A stretch of DNA of 64,000 nt from Phytohabitans sp052068095 (GTDB lineage Bacteria > Actinomycetota > Actinomycetes > Mycobacteriales > Micromonosporaceae), in contig NZ_JBQHDG010000011.1 in NCBI RefSeq assembly GCF_052068095.1, positions 124,001-188,000 on the forward strand, given 5' to 3'. The translations under genes were made by a program, and so were the position numbers. Every line of letters starts with the position of its first letter. Position 1 is the first letter of the stretch. Below are positions 41,196 to 50,556 of this stretch, in pieces. The notes beneath the pieces are model-generated. The model worked only from the letters and a program-made list of their open reading frames with translations. It had not been told where the DNA came from and made no database searches.

Positions 41196-42389
41196 GTGGC
41201 CGCCCCACCTGCCGCACCGGCCCTGGAGCCCGCGGCACGATCCTTCCTGCGCGGAAAACATCCACGGGACGCCGATCGGCTGCCGGCCGAGGCGCCGGTC
41301 CTGCACACGGTGGACGGCTGGGTGATCTCCGGCCACCCGGAGATCTGCCGCCTCGCCGGTGACCGCCGGCTCGTCATCGATCCCCGCGCTGGCGACCCGC
41401 CGGTGCCGTTGACCCAGTCCGAGCGGTTGGAGGGTGTCTTCGGACGGATGCTCAACTTCCGCGACGGGGCCGACCACGCCCGGCTGCGGCGCCTGGTGAC
41501 CGTCGCGTTCAGCGCCCGCCGGGCCAACGCCGTAGCGCACACGGTCGCGACGGTGGCGGCCGAGCTTGCCGACGCCGCCGTGGCGCGCGGCGAGTTCGAC
41601 GCGGTCGCCGACGTCGGCGTCCCGTTGCCCGTGCACACCACGTGCGCCCTGCTAGACATCCCGTCCTCGGACCGGCCGCGGGTTGCCGGCTGGGCGACGG
41701 TGATGAGCGCCCAGCTGTTCACGTTCGGGCAGCCGCCGGGCGCGGTCGAAGCGGTGGAGCGCCAGCTCGACGAGCTGGTCGCCTACATCGACGACCTGGC
41801 CCGCAGGCGCCGCGACGGGGACCTCGTCGCGGACCTGCGGGCGGCGCTCGACCACGACGAGTTCGTGGCGTTCGTCGTGCTGCTGTTCATGAACGGCCTG
41901 GAGACGGTCACCGCCGGCATCGCCCGCGCGATCGGCGCCCTGGCCTGGCAACCCGCTCTCGCCGACGGGATCCGGCGCGAACCGGGAACGGCCGGCGATG
42001 TCTTCGCCGAGCTGATGCGGCTGCACAGCCCGGTCCGGCTGGGCGCGCGCCGGACGGTGGAGGCCATCGACGCGATCCCGGCAGGGGCACCGGTGTTCTT
42101 CGCCTGGTCGCTGGCGAACCGGGACCCGCGGGTCTTCACCGATCCGGACACGTTCCGCCCCGGACGCCCGGGGCGGAGCCTCGCGTTCGGCGCCGGTCCG
42201 CACCACTGCCTCGGCGCGGCGCTGGCGGGGCAACAGGGCGCGGCGGTCCTGCGGGCGTTCGTGACCCGGGCCCGGCTCACCAGCCGCACCGACGAGGCCG
42301 GCACACCCCGGCTGCCCGGTGCGGCCATTGCGGGATTCTCGGCACTGCGCGTCGTCGCGGAGCCACTGATGGCGGGAGTGACCCGATGA
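41196..42389 (+). CDS. cytochrome P450
   Basis: A 397-residue P450 from GTG 41196 (GGGAG upstream). The heme-binding loop is LAFGAGPHHCLGAALA with Cys338, and the K-helix region is MRLHSPVRLGARRTV. The I-helix carries FMNGLETVTAGIA, with Asn in place of the usual Ala/Gly before the acid-alcohol pair ET. It lies between precursor A and the export genes and overlaps the next gene by 4 nt (ATGA). A role in oxidising the modified peptide, for example hydroxylation or crosslinking of Trp64 of precursor A, is a reasonable inference but untested. Redox partners are not encoded nearby. Confidence 0.9.
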   Translation: MAAPPAAPALEPAARSFLRGKHPRDADRLPAEAPVLHTVDGWVISGHPEICRLAGDRRLVIDPRAGDPPVPLTQSERLEGVFGRMLNFRDGADHARLRRLVTVAFSARRANAVAHTVATVAAELADAAVARGEFDAVADVGVPLPVHTTCALLDIPSSDRPRVAGWATVMSAQLFTFGQPPGAVEAVERQLDELVAYIDDLARRRRDGDLVADLRAALDHDEFVAFVVLLFMNGLETVTAGIARAIGALAWQPALADGIRREPGTAGDVFAELMRLHSPVRLGARRTVEAIDAIPAGAPVFFAWSLANRDPRVFTDPDTFRPGRPGRSLAFGAGPHHCLGAALAGQQGAAVLRAFVTRARLTSRTDEAGTPRLPGAAIAGFSALRVVAEPLMAGVTR

Positions 42390-43078
42390 CGCGAAACGTG
42401 GCGGAGCTCGACGAGGTCGTCCACCTGACGACCCGTCGAGTGTGGACGATGCTCGTGGCGGTGCTGGTCCTGTTCGGCGCGCTGGCCACGTGGGGACTGC
42501 TGGCCCGCGTGGAGTCCACTGTGGCGCTCGACGGCGTGCTCGTCGCCGGTGCCGGCCCGACGCTCGTGACCGCCCCGGCCGCGGCGACGGTGGTGTCGTC
42601 GCCCCAGGCCGGTTCGGCGGTCCGGGCCGGCGCCGACCTGATCGTCCTCGACGTCGACGGCGAGCGCCGCGCGATCACCAGCCCGGTCGCCGGTGCGGTG
42701 TCGTCCGTCGCGGTGCGGCCGGGCAACGCGGTATCCGGCGGTGACGTCCTCGCGACCGTCGAACCCGCCGGCGCGCGCCTCGGCGCGCTGCTTCTCCTGG
42801 ACGCCGGGCAGCCGGCCGTACCCGCCGGCACGAAGGTGCGGGGCAGCGGACTGACCGGCCGGGTCACCGGCGTCGAACCGTACCCGGTGCGCGCCGACGA
42901 CCTCGCCGCCCGGTTCGGCCAGCGGTCCCTGACCGGCGACGGGCAGCGGCTGGTCCGTGCCGTACACGTCGACCTCGGTGTGCCGGCCCGCGCCGGCGCG
43001 ACGTTGACGCCGGTACGCCTCGACCTGGTGCTGGGCGAGCGGCGCCCGGCCGACCTGCTGTGGCACGGGGGTGCGTGA
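42386..43078 (+). CDS. HlyD-like adaptor of NHLP-type export system
   Basis: A 230-residue protein with one N-terminal membrane helix (residues ~20-40) and a lipoyl/biotinyl-like beta domain (RAGADLIVLDVDGERRAITS and GNAVSGGDVLATVEP). This is the short form of membrane fusion protein found in NHLM bacteriocin systems. It probably works with the two ABC proteins downstream. The start ATG overlaps the P450 stop, and its TGA overlaps the next ATG by one nt. Confidence 0.8.
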   Translation: MTRNVAELDEVVHLTTRRVWTMLVAVLVLFGALATWGLLARVESTVALDGVLVAGAGPTLVTAPAAATVVSSPQAGSAVRAGADLIVLDVDGERRAITSPVAGAVSSVAVRPGNAVSGGDVLATVEPAGARLGALLLLDAGQPAVPAGTKVRGSGLTGRVTGVEPYPVRADDLAARFGQRSLTGDGQRLVRAVHVDLGVPARAGATLTPVRLDLVLGERRPADLLWHGGA

Positions 43079-45318
43079 TGGTCATCGCGGAACGGGCAAA
43101 GCCGGCGGTCGAGCCCCCGGCGGCGAAAAGCGAGCCGAAACCGCCGCGCCAGAAGGCCCGCCGCACCGTCGAGGCGCCGCAGATGGAGGACGCCGACTGC
43201 GGCGCGGCGTGCCTGAGCATCATCCTGACCCGGCACGGGCGCCGCGCGCCGCTGCCCGAGCTGCGCGAGCTGTGCGGCGCCGGACGCAACGGCACCACCG
43301 CGGTCGGGTTCGGCCGGGCCGCCGCCGCGTTCGGGTTGCAGGTGAAGGGACGCAACGTCGTACCGTCCGATCTGGACAGTGTGGCGCGGGTGCCGGTCCC
43401 GTCCGTGGTGCTCCTCGACGGGCGGCACTACGCGGTGCTGGAGGGCGTGCGCGGCAACCGGGTCTGGATCAACGACCCGGCCGTGGGCCGGATCCGGTTG
43501 ACCGCCGAGGAGTTCGCCGCGCGGTCCAGCGGGCTCGTGCTGGTGGCCACGCGGACACCGGACTTTCGGCCGGGCGGGCCGCGGCTGCCGTTCGTGCGGG
43601 CCGTGGTCGCCAGGGTGCGGCCGTACCTGCCGATCGTCGCGGTGGCCGCGCTGCTCGGCGCGCTCGCCGCGGTGCCCACCGTGCTCGCGGCGCTCAGCAT
43701 GCGGGCGTTGCTCAACCGCGTGCTCATGATGGGCGACCAGGCGTGGCGCCCGGCGCTGCTGGCGATCCTCGTCGTCGGGGCGGTGCTGGCCGGCGTGACC
43801 GGCTGGGCGCAGCAACGGGTCCTGTCCCGCGCGCTGTCGGTGATGGCCACCCGCTTCAGCAGCTCGTACCTGACGGCGTTGCTGCGCCTGCCCGGCGAGT
43901 TCTTCCACCGGCGGCAGCTGTCGGGCCTGGTCAAACGGGCGCAGATGAACGACGGGCTGGCGATCATGCTGTCGGATCGGCTCGCGGTGCCGGTGACCGC
44001 GAGCGTGACGATCCTCGGGTACGCGTGCCTGCTCGGCGTGCTGGCGCCGGCGCTGCTGGCCGTGATGGCGGTCGCGGCGACCGCGCAGCTGCTGCTGCTC
44101 CGCGCGGTGGTGCGGGTCGCCGGCCCACACCAGCAACGGCTGCTGTTCGAACAGGTGCGCCGCGACGCCACCGCACACAGTGGACTGACGATGATCGAGG
44201 CGATCAAGGCCGACGGAGCCGAGCAGTGGCTGTTCGGCTCGTGGGTGCGGTCGGCGACCCGCGCCCTGCGGACCGGCAACGCGCTCGGCTCGGCCACGCT
44301 GAGCCTGCTGGCGGTCAGCTCGGCGGTGGCACCGGCGGCGCTCGCGGCGTTCGTCATCGTCGGCGCGCACCAGGTCGCGTCCGGCGAGCTGGCCCTCGGC
44401 ACGCTGCTCACCGCGCAGCTCGTCGCCGGCGGGCTGCTCAGCCCGCTGGGCGTGCTCGTGGGGCTCGGCTCCGAGGTCCAGGTCACCCGCGTCCAGATGT
44501 CGATCATCGACGACGCCCTCCAGGCCAAGCCGCACCCGGCGCGCGCCCACGTCCTCGACCGCGCACCGGTCCCGCCGGCCGACCCGACGCGGCTCTCCGG
44601 CGCCATCGAGTTCGACGACGTAACCTTCGGCTACGACCGGTACGGGAAGCCGCTGCTGCGAAACCTGTCGTTCGCGGCGAAGCCGGGGGAGTGGGTCGCG
44701 CTCGTCGGCGCGACCGGCAGCGGCAAGTCGACGATCGCCCGGCTCGCCGTCGGCGCGGTCGACCCCTGGACCGGGCGGATCCTGCTGGACGGCCAACCGC
44801 GCGACACCTACACCCGCGAGCGGCTCGCCACGTCGATCGGGTACGTCGAGCAGACACTGCGCCTGTTCGAGGGCAGCCTGCGCGACAACCTGACGCTCTG
44901 GGACGACACCGTGCCCGAGCAGCGGCTGCGGGCCGCCCTGCTCGACGCGAGCCTCGACCGGCTCGTCGACCAGCGCGGCGGCCTCGACGGCGGCCAGGTC
45001 ACCGAGCACGCCCGCAACCTGTCCGGCGGTGAGCAGCAACGGATGGAGCTGGCCCGCGCACTGGCCGGCGACCCACCGCTGCTGGTGCTCGACGAGGCCA
45101 CCAGCGCGCTCGACAGCTCCACCGAGCACGCGGTACTGGAGGCGTTGCGCCGCCGTGGCGTCACCTGCCTGTTCATCGCACACCGGATCTCCACCGTGCG
45201 CGACGCGGACCTGATCCTGGTGCTGGACAAGGGAACGGTCGCCCAGCGCGGCAGCCACGAGGAGCTCATCGCGACGCCGGGCCTATACCGGCGGCTGGCG
45301 ACCGGGGGTGCGGCATGA
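43078..45318 (+). CDS. peptidase C39-containing ABC exporter (NHLM type)
   Basis: A 746-residue fusion. The N-terminal C39 protease has Cys41 in MEDADCGAACLSI, His117 in DGRHYAVLEG and Asp133 in WINDPAVG, a complete catalytic set. About six membrane helices follow, then an ATPase with Walker A GATGSGKST, signature LSGGEQQRMELARAL and Walker B LLVLDEATSALD. It should remove leader peptides, typically after a double-small-residue site, while exporting the product. All three candidate precursors carry an AG just before the modified part, which would suit it. It is translationally coupled to both neighbours. Confidence 0.92.
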   Translation: MVIAERAKPAVEPPAAKSEPKPPRQKARRTVEAPQMEDADCGAACLSIILTRHGRRAPLPELRELCGAGRNGTTAVGFGRAAAAFGLQVKGRNVVPSDLDSVARVPVPSVVLLDGRHYAVLEGVRGNRVWINDPAVGRIRLTAEEFAARSSGLVLVATRTPDFRPGGPRLPFVRAVVARVRPYLPIVAVAALLGALAAVPTVLAALSMRALLNRVLMMGDQAWRPALLAILVVGAVLAGVTGWAQQRVLSRALSVMATRFSSSYLTALLRLPGEFFHRRQLSGLVKRAQMNDGLAIMLSDRLAVPVTASVTILGYACLLGVLAPALLAVMAVAATAQLLLLRAVVRVAGPHQQRLLFEQVRRDATAHSGLTMIEAIKADGAEQWLFGSWVRSATRALRTGNALGSATLSLLAVSSAVAPAALAAFVIVGAHQVASGELALGTLLTAQLVAGGLLSPLGVLVGLGSEVQVTRVQMSIIDDALQAKPHPARAHVLDRAPVPPADPTRLSGAIEFDDVTFGYDRYGKPLLRNLSFAAKPGEWVALVGATGSGKSTIARLAVGAVDPWTGRILLDGQPRDTYTRERLATSIGYVEQTLRLFEGSLRDNLTLWDDTVPEQRLRAALLDASLDRLVDQRGGLDGGQVTEHARNLSGGEQQRMELARALAGDPPLLVLDEATSALDSSTEHAVLEALRRRGVTCLFIAHRISTVRDADLILVLDKGTVAQRGSHEELIATPGLYRRLATGGAA

Positions 45319-47384
45319 CCGCCGTCGACAGTGCCTGGCGGACGCTGGCGCGCGCCGCGGCCGAGCGCCGTGACGCACCGGTACCGACCGCGGTGGCGGC
45401 CCTGGCGGAACACTTCGGGATCCCGGCGCCGACCGAGCCGACGCTGAGCCGTGCGCTGCGCGCGGCCGGCGTGCACTGGGTCGAGGTGCGGCTCGCCGAC
45501 GGCTGGCACCGCACCGGCGTCGCGCCGCTGGTCGCCTTCCGCGACGGTGTTCCGGAGACGCTGCTGCCCGGTCCGCGCGGCTACCGGCACGCCGGTGGCG
45601 CCCGGGTCACCGACGGCGAGGCGGCCGGCTTCGACGAGGTCGCCTGGCAGGTGTACCCGCCGCTGGCCGAACGCGACCGCACGGCGCGCGGCCTGCTGCG
45701 GTTCGCCGCCCGCGGCGCCGGCCCGGACATCCGGTTCCTGCTGCTGGCCGGGCTGCTCGCCGCGACGCTCGCCGGCGCGATGCCGCTGCTGTCCGGATGG
45801 CTGCTGACCCGGACCGTGGGTGGCGCCGCCGGCAACGGGCTGGTCTGGTGGACCGCGGCCTTGCTGGCCGGGTTGGTGATCGGCAACGTGTTGCTGCTGT
45901 CGGTCCGCAACGCCGCGCTGGTGCGGCTACAGGGCCGGCTCCAACTGCGGCTGGAGCCGGCTGTGTGGGGGCACCTGCTCGGGCGCGACGTCCGGTTCCT
46001 GGAGGAGCTCGGCACGGCCGGCCTGACCCAGCGCGCGAACGCCGTCTCGGAGCTGCGCCGGTCGTTGAGCGACAGCGCCGCGTCGGCGGTGCTCGGCAGC
46101 GCGTTCGGTCTGGTCAGCCTCGGTGTGCTGCTCGTCGTCGACCCGCTGGTGGGCGGCACGGTGCTCACCACGACCCTGGTGCTGCTCGGCGCCGCCAGCT
46201 GGGCCGCCCGCCACCTTCAGCGGCACGAGATGGCCAACCGCGAGGCGTTCAGCCGCGTCGCGTCCTTCCTCCACGCGGCGCTGCTGGCGATCGAAAAGCT
46301 CCAGGTCGCCGCGCGCGAGGAGCGGGTGTTCGCCGGCTGGGCCGACCGCTACGCCCACCAGCGGCGCACCGACGCCGCCGCGCTGCGCTGGCGGGCGGTC
46401 GTCGCCGGGCTCGCGCTGGCGATGCAGCCGGCCGCGCTCGCGGCGCTGGGCGTGTCGGTCGCGCTGCTCCGGCCCGGCGTGGAGCTGGGCACGTTCGTCG
46501 CCGCGAGTGTCGCGGTTGGACAGTTCGCCGCGTCGGCCGGGCTGCTGCACGGCGCGGTGATGTCGTCGTTCTCGATCGTGTCGGCGCACCGGCAGCTGCG
46601 CCCACTGCTCGACGCGGCGCCGGACGTCGCACCGGGCGCCGCCGACCCCGGCCCGCTGCACGGCCGCGTCGAACTGCACGAGGTGACGTTCACCTACCCG
46701 GGCAGCGGCCGGCCCGTGCTCGACCAGGTGAGCATCTCGGCGGAGCCGGGTGAGTTCGTCGCCGTGGTCGGTCCGTCCGGCGCGGGCAAGTCGACGCTGA
46801 TCCGGCTGCTGCTCGGGCTCGTCCCGCCGAGCAGTGGCGCGGTCCGCTACGACGGCCGCGACCTCACCGAGCTCGACCTCCGCGCGGTGCGCGCACAGCT
46901 CGGCGTCGTCCTCCAGCTGGCGCGCGCGGTTCGAGGATCCATAGTGGACAACGTGGTCGCCGGCGCCGAGGACGTGCCGGACGACCGCGTCTGGGAGGCG
47001 CTGGAGCTGGCCGGTCTCGGTGACGAGGTGCGCGCGATGCCGATGGGCCTGCACACGATGGTCAGCGAGGACAACGCGTCGTTCTCCGGCGGCCAGATCC
47101 AGCGCCTCATGCTGGCGCGGGCGCTCGTCAAGCGGCCGCCCGTGCTGGTGCTCGACGAGGCGACCAGCGCCCTGGACAACATCACCCAGCGCGCGGTGTC
47201 GGACCGGATCGCCGCGCTGAGCGTCACCCGGATCGTCGTGGCCCACCGGCTCAGCACGATCCGCGCCGCGGACCGGATCTACGTCCTCGACGGAGGCACG
47301 ATCGCCGCCCGCGGCAGCTACGCGGAACTGGCCGCCACGAGCCCGCTGTTCGCCCGTCTCGTCGCCCGGCAGGAGGTCAACTGA
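45315..47384 (+). CDS. NHLM-type ABC exporter, second subunit
   Basis: A 689-residue permease-ATPase with a ~130-residue N-terminal domain instead of a C39 protease. About six helices follow, then an ATPase (Walker A GPSGAGKST, signature FSGGQIQRLMLARAL, Walker B VLVLDEATSALD). This matches the second transporter of the NHLP/NHLM bacteriocin export pair. It likely forms a heterodimer with the preceding C39-ABC protein. The N-terminal domain resembles an inactive substrate-binding or regulatory module. Start and stop overlap both neighbours, so the transport genes and the LanM-like gene form one translational unit. Confidence 0.88.
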   Translation: MTAVDSAWRTLARAAAERRDAPVPTAVAALAEHFGIPAPTEPTLSRALRAAGVHWVEVRLADGWHRTGVAPLVAFRDGVPETLLPGPRGYRHAGGARVTDGEAAGFDEVAWQVYPPLAERDRTARGLLRFAARGAGPDIRFLLLAGLLAATLAGAMPLLSGWLLTRTVGGAAGNGLVWWTAALLAGLVIGNVLLLSVRNAALVRLQGRLQLRLEPAVWGHLLGRDVRFLEELGTAGLTQRANAVSELRRSLSDSAASAVLGSAFGLVSLGVLLVVDPLVGGTVLTTTLVLLGAASWAARHLQRHEMANREAFSRVASFLHAALLAIEKLQVAAREERVFAGWADRYAHQRRTDAAALRWRAVVAGLALAMQPAALAALGVSVALLRPGVELGTFVAASVAVGQFAASAGLLHGAVMSSFSIVSAHRQLRPLLDAAPDVAPGAADPGPLHGRVELHEVTFTYPGSGRPVLDQVSISAEPGEFVAVVGPSGAGKSTLIRLLLGLVPPSSGAVRYDGRDLTELDLRAVRAQLGVVLQLARAVRGSIVDNVVAGAEDVPDDRVWEALELAGLGDEVRAMPMGLHTMVSEDNASFSGGQIQRLMLARALVKRPPVLVLDEATSALDNITQRAVSDRIAALSVTRIVVAHRLSTIRAADRIYVLDGGTIAARGSYAELAATSPLFARLVARQEVN

Positions 47385-50300
47385 TGACCACGACCACGCC
47401 ACTCGGCCTCAGCCAGCCGGCTGCCGCGCCGGACACGCTGCTCGGCCTCGCCGGGGCCGACGACCGACTGCTGGCCGTGATCGCCGCCGCCGCGCCGTTC
47501 GACGAACGCGAGTCCGGCGTGCACTTCGTGCCGGTGCGCGCCGGCGGCCGGCGCAAGCTCGCCGATCGCGCGCAACGGTGGCTGCGGGCGGCCGTCGCCG
47601 ACGACGACGTGTCGCGGCGGGCCCTGCTGCTGCACCGCCAGCAGACCGGCCGGGACCTCGGCGCCGGACTTGTCGACGTCAAGGTGCGCAACCCGGGCCG
47701 GCTGCCGGACTGGGCGTACGCGCTGGTCGACTTCCTGCTCGCCCAGCCGCCCACACCGGCCGACGACCGGGCCACCGAGCTCGTCGGCGGCGTGCTGGTC
47801 GCGTTCCAGCGGGCGGCGGTGCGGCTCACCGGCGTGCGGCGGGTGAACGACGGCGCCGAGCTGCGCGGCGTGCGGATGACCCAGGACGCCGCCGAGGACG
47901 TGGCCGGGCAGCTGGTGCAGCGCCTGCTCCAGGTCACCGACTCCGCGATCGCGTTCGAGATCCAGATCGCCGACGGGGCCTCGGCGCCGGCGGAGTGGTA
48001 CGGGCGGGCCGGCATCGACGTGAGCCGGCTGGGGTGGCTTTCCCGGCTGGAGAGTCTGCCCGGCCTCGCCTACGTCATCGGCGTCACCTGCCTCAACTAC
48101 AAGCGCAACGTCGCCGAGGTGTTCGACCGGCTGCACGCCGACCTGCCGACGCTGCGCCGGGAGCTGTGGGCGTGGGCCGACCCCGGCCCGCTGGCCTCGT
48201 ACTCCGGCGACTCCGGCGACCTGCACGACAGCGGCCGCACGGTCAGCCTGCTCACGTTCGCGGGCGGCCAGCGGGTCGTGTACAAGCCGAAGGACCTTCG
48301 CAGCGTCGCCGGCTTCATGGACGTCCTCACGTACCTGAACTCGCACGGCCTCCCGCTGCCGCTGGCGACCCGCCGCGTGCTGCTGCGCGACGGCTACGGC
48401 TGGGAGGAGTTCGTGGTCGCCCGGCCGTGCCAGCCGGGCGAGGAGCCGTCCCGGTTCTACCGCCGGCTGGGCATGCTGGCCCGCCTCGCCGAGCTGCTGG
48501 AGTGCCGGGACCTGTGGCTCGACAACCTGATCGCGATCGGCGACGCGCCGATGTTCATCGACCTGGAGAACGTGCTTCAGGGCCGGATGCGCAAGCCGGC
48601 GCTGCTCGGCGAGCGGGCCGAGGCACTGTGGCACGAGATCGAGGAGAGCGTCGCGAAGACCGCGATGATCTCGTTCCCGCGGGTCGGTACCCCGGGCCGG
48701 CGCGCGCACGACATCGGTTGTGTCGCGCCGATCCAGGAACAGCTCGCCGTCGACCCGGAGGGTTTCCCGTTCGGCTGGGAGGCGCCGCCGTACCGCCCCG
48801 TCGTGGACGGCCGGCCGGTGGATCCGGCCGCGCACACCGACGACGTGGTCACCGGCTACCGCGAGATGGACGCCTGCCTGGTCGCCAACGTGGCCGGCCT
48901 CGGCGACGAGCGCGGCCCGCTGCACCTGCTCGCCGGCGCCCGCGTGCGCTACATCTTCCGCAGCACGTGGGACTACATCGCGGTGCAGCGGGTATCGACG
49001 AGCCCGCTCGCACTCACCGACGGGGTGGCCCGGGAGCTCGTGCTGGCGCGGCTGTTCCGCGGCACCCGAGAGGTGCTGCGCACCGACCCCGAGCGGGCCG
49101 ACTGCCTGGAGATGATCGAGCGCGAGATCGAGATGCTGCGCCGCCTCGACATCCCGCTGTTCCAGTCGGTGACGAACACCAGCGACGTCCGGACACCCGA
49201 GGGCGCCACGGTGGAAAACCACTTCAGCGGAACGGCGTGGGGGCGGCTCACCCAGCGGCTCGCCGACCTGGCCGAGCGGGGCGAGACCGGCGCGCCGCCG
49301 GCCGAGGACATCCTGCGAACCTGCCTCGACTTCGCCGCCCGCGACCATCCCCTGTGGACCGAGCCGCCGGGCGACACCGGCGAGCCACCCGACCCACGCA
49401 AGCTCGGCGTCTACGTCTACGACCCGAAGGCGCTGCGGCCGGAGGTGGACCACGCGCAGCTGCTCGCCACCGCGTGCGCGGCCGCGGACGACATCATCTC
49501 GGCGGCGGTGTCGGTCGGGTCGGGCCGGTACGGGTGGCTCGGCGTCGTCCACTACCCGGTCTTCGGGCTCGACCAGGTCGAGCCGCTCCAGGGAGACCTG
49601 CTCACCGGCACCGCGGGGATCGCCGTGTTCCTGGCCGAGCTGTACCAGACCACGGGCAAGCCGGCCTACTGGGCGTTCGCGCAGGACGCGCTCGCCGCCA
49701 CGACCGAGTTCGTCTCGGTGTCCGGCCGGTCCAGCGCGTACGCGCGGCTCAGCGGCGGGCGGCCGGCGGTGGGCGGCTTCGTCGGGATCGGCGCCGCCAT
49801 CTACGCGCTGGCCCGGTGTGGCCAGGTGATCGGCGACCCCTACCTGCTGGAGCAAGCCGACGACCTGGTGCCGGTCGCGGCGGCGCTGGTGGCCGGGGGC
49901 CGCAGCCCGGCCGACCCGATCGTCGGGCGGGCCGGCCTGTTGCTCGCGCTGCTGAAGCTGATCGACGCGCGGCCGTCGCCGGCGGCGGAGCAGCTGGCGG
50001 CCCGGCTCTACGACCAGCTGACCGCCGAGCTCGACGCCGGGATCGCCCCGGCGTACCCGAAGGGCGTGCGGATCGTCGAGGCGCTGCCGTCCGGCGCGGC
50101 CGGGGTGGCGCTGGCGCTGGCCCGGTACGCGGCGGCGCACCGCCCGGCGGAACTGAGCCGGATCGCCGGCTCGGTACCGGCCCCGGAGACACCGGGCCAG
50201 CGGCTCGCCGCGATCGCGCTGGCCGAGGTGCTCGACGCGCCGCCGCCGGGCGGGGCACCGTTCGCCGGCGCGGGCAGCACCGCGGACCTGCTCGACCGGG

Positions 50301-50545
50301 TGGAGCTGGCGCTGGCCGCCGCGCGGGCCACCGGCGACCGCGAGGCGGGCGAGGCCCACCGGGTCGCCGCGCACACCGCGATGCGGCTGCTGCTCAACCG
50401 GCGCGCGAGCCACGGCCGGTGGCTGCCCGACCGGCGCCGCACCGACCAGATGCAACTGTCCGCCGTGGACGGTGTGGCCGCGGTCGGCCTGGCCTGCCTC
50501 GCGCTCGCCGAAGACGACGTGACCCCGCTGCGAACGATGGCCTGA
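47384..50545 (+). CDS. lanM: LanM-like dehydratase with degenerate cyclase domain
   Basis: A 1,053-residue class II lanthipeptide synthetase relative with AGGAGG eight nt upstream. The N-terminal DUF4135 dehydratase has the SGDLHDSGR block (Asp279, His281) and the kinase-like YKPKDL (Lys301). The usual DLHxEN reads DLWLDN (Asp376, Trp378, Asn381), followed by FIDLEN. It should phosphorylate and eliminate Ser/Thr to give Dha/Dhb. The C-terminal LanC-like half keeps GG-type repeats (LLTGTAGIAVFLAELY, SAVDGVAAVGLACLAL), but the zinc motifs WCHG and CHG are absent. ALPSGAAGVALALA stands where the first would be. Thioether ring formation by this domain is therefore doubtful. The YcaO/SagB genes next door suggest azoles instead. 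Confidence 0.88.
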   Translation: MTTTTPLGLSQPAAAPDTLLGLAGADDRLLAVIAAAAPFDERESGVHFVPVRAGGRRKLADRAQRWLRAAVADDDVSRRALLLHRQQTGRDLGAGLVDVKVRNPGRLPDWAYALVDFLLAQPPTPADDRATELVGGVLVAFQRAAVRLTGVRRVNDGAELRGVRMTQDAAEDVAGQLVQRLLQVTDSAIAFEIQIADGASAPAEWYGRAGIDVSRLGWLSRLESLPGLAYVIGVTCLNYKRNVAEVFDRLHADLPTLRRELWAWADPGPLASYSGDSGDLHDSGRTVSLLTFAGGQRVVYKPKDLRSVAGFMDVLTYLNSHGLPLPLATRRVLLRDGYGWEEFVVARPCQPGEEPSRFYRRLGMLARLAELLECRDLWLDNLIAIGDAPMFIDLENVLQGRMRKPALLGERAEALWHEIEESVAKTAMISFPRVGTPGRRAHDIGCVAPIQEQLAVDPEGFPFGWEAPPYRPVVDGRPVDPAAHTDDVVTGYREMDACLVANVAGLGDERGPLHLLAGARVRYIFRSTWDYIAVQRVSTSPLALTDGVARELVLARLFRGTREVLRTDPERADCLEMIEREIEMLRRLDIPLFQSVTNTSDVRTPEGATVENHFSGTAWGRLTQRLADLAERGETGAPPAEDILRTCLDFAARDHPLWTEPPGDTGEPPDPRKLGVYVYDPKALRPEVDHAQLLATACAAADDIISAAVSVGSGRYGWLGVVHYPVFGLDQVEPLQGDLLTGTAGIAVFLAELYQTTGKPAYWAFAQDALAATTEFVSVSGRSSAYARLSGGRPAVGGFVGIGAAIYALARCGQVIGDPYLLEQADDLVPVAAALVAGGRSPADPIVGRAGLLLALLKLIDARPSPAAEQLAARLYDQLTAELDAGIAPAYPKGVRIVEALPSGAAGVALALARYAAAHRPAELSRIAGSVPAPETPGQRLAAIALAEVLDAPPPGGAPFAGAGSTADLLDRVELALAAARATGDREAGEAHRVAAHTAMRLLLNRRASHGRWLPDRRRTDQMQLSAVDGVAAVGLACLALAEDDVTPLRTMA

Positions 50546-50556
50546 GGAGGACCACC

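Noticed and set aside
42277..45258. A 993-residue minus-strand frame across the exporter genes
   Set aside because: It is antisense to the HlyD-like and C39-ABC genes, which overlap each other in operon style and carry full catalytic motifs.
47578..50556. A continuous frame that would join a ~990-residue extension to the YcaO protein
   Set aside because: It is an out-of-phase shadow of the LanM-like gene. AGGAGG and an RRE-like N-terminus place the start at 50557.
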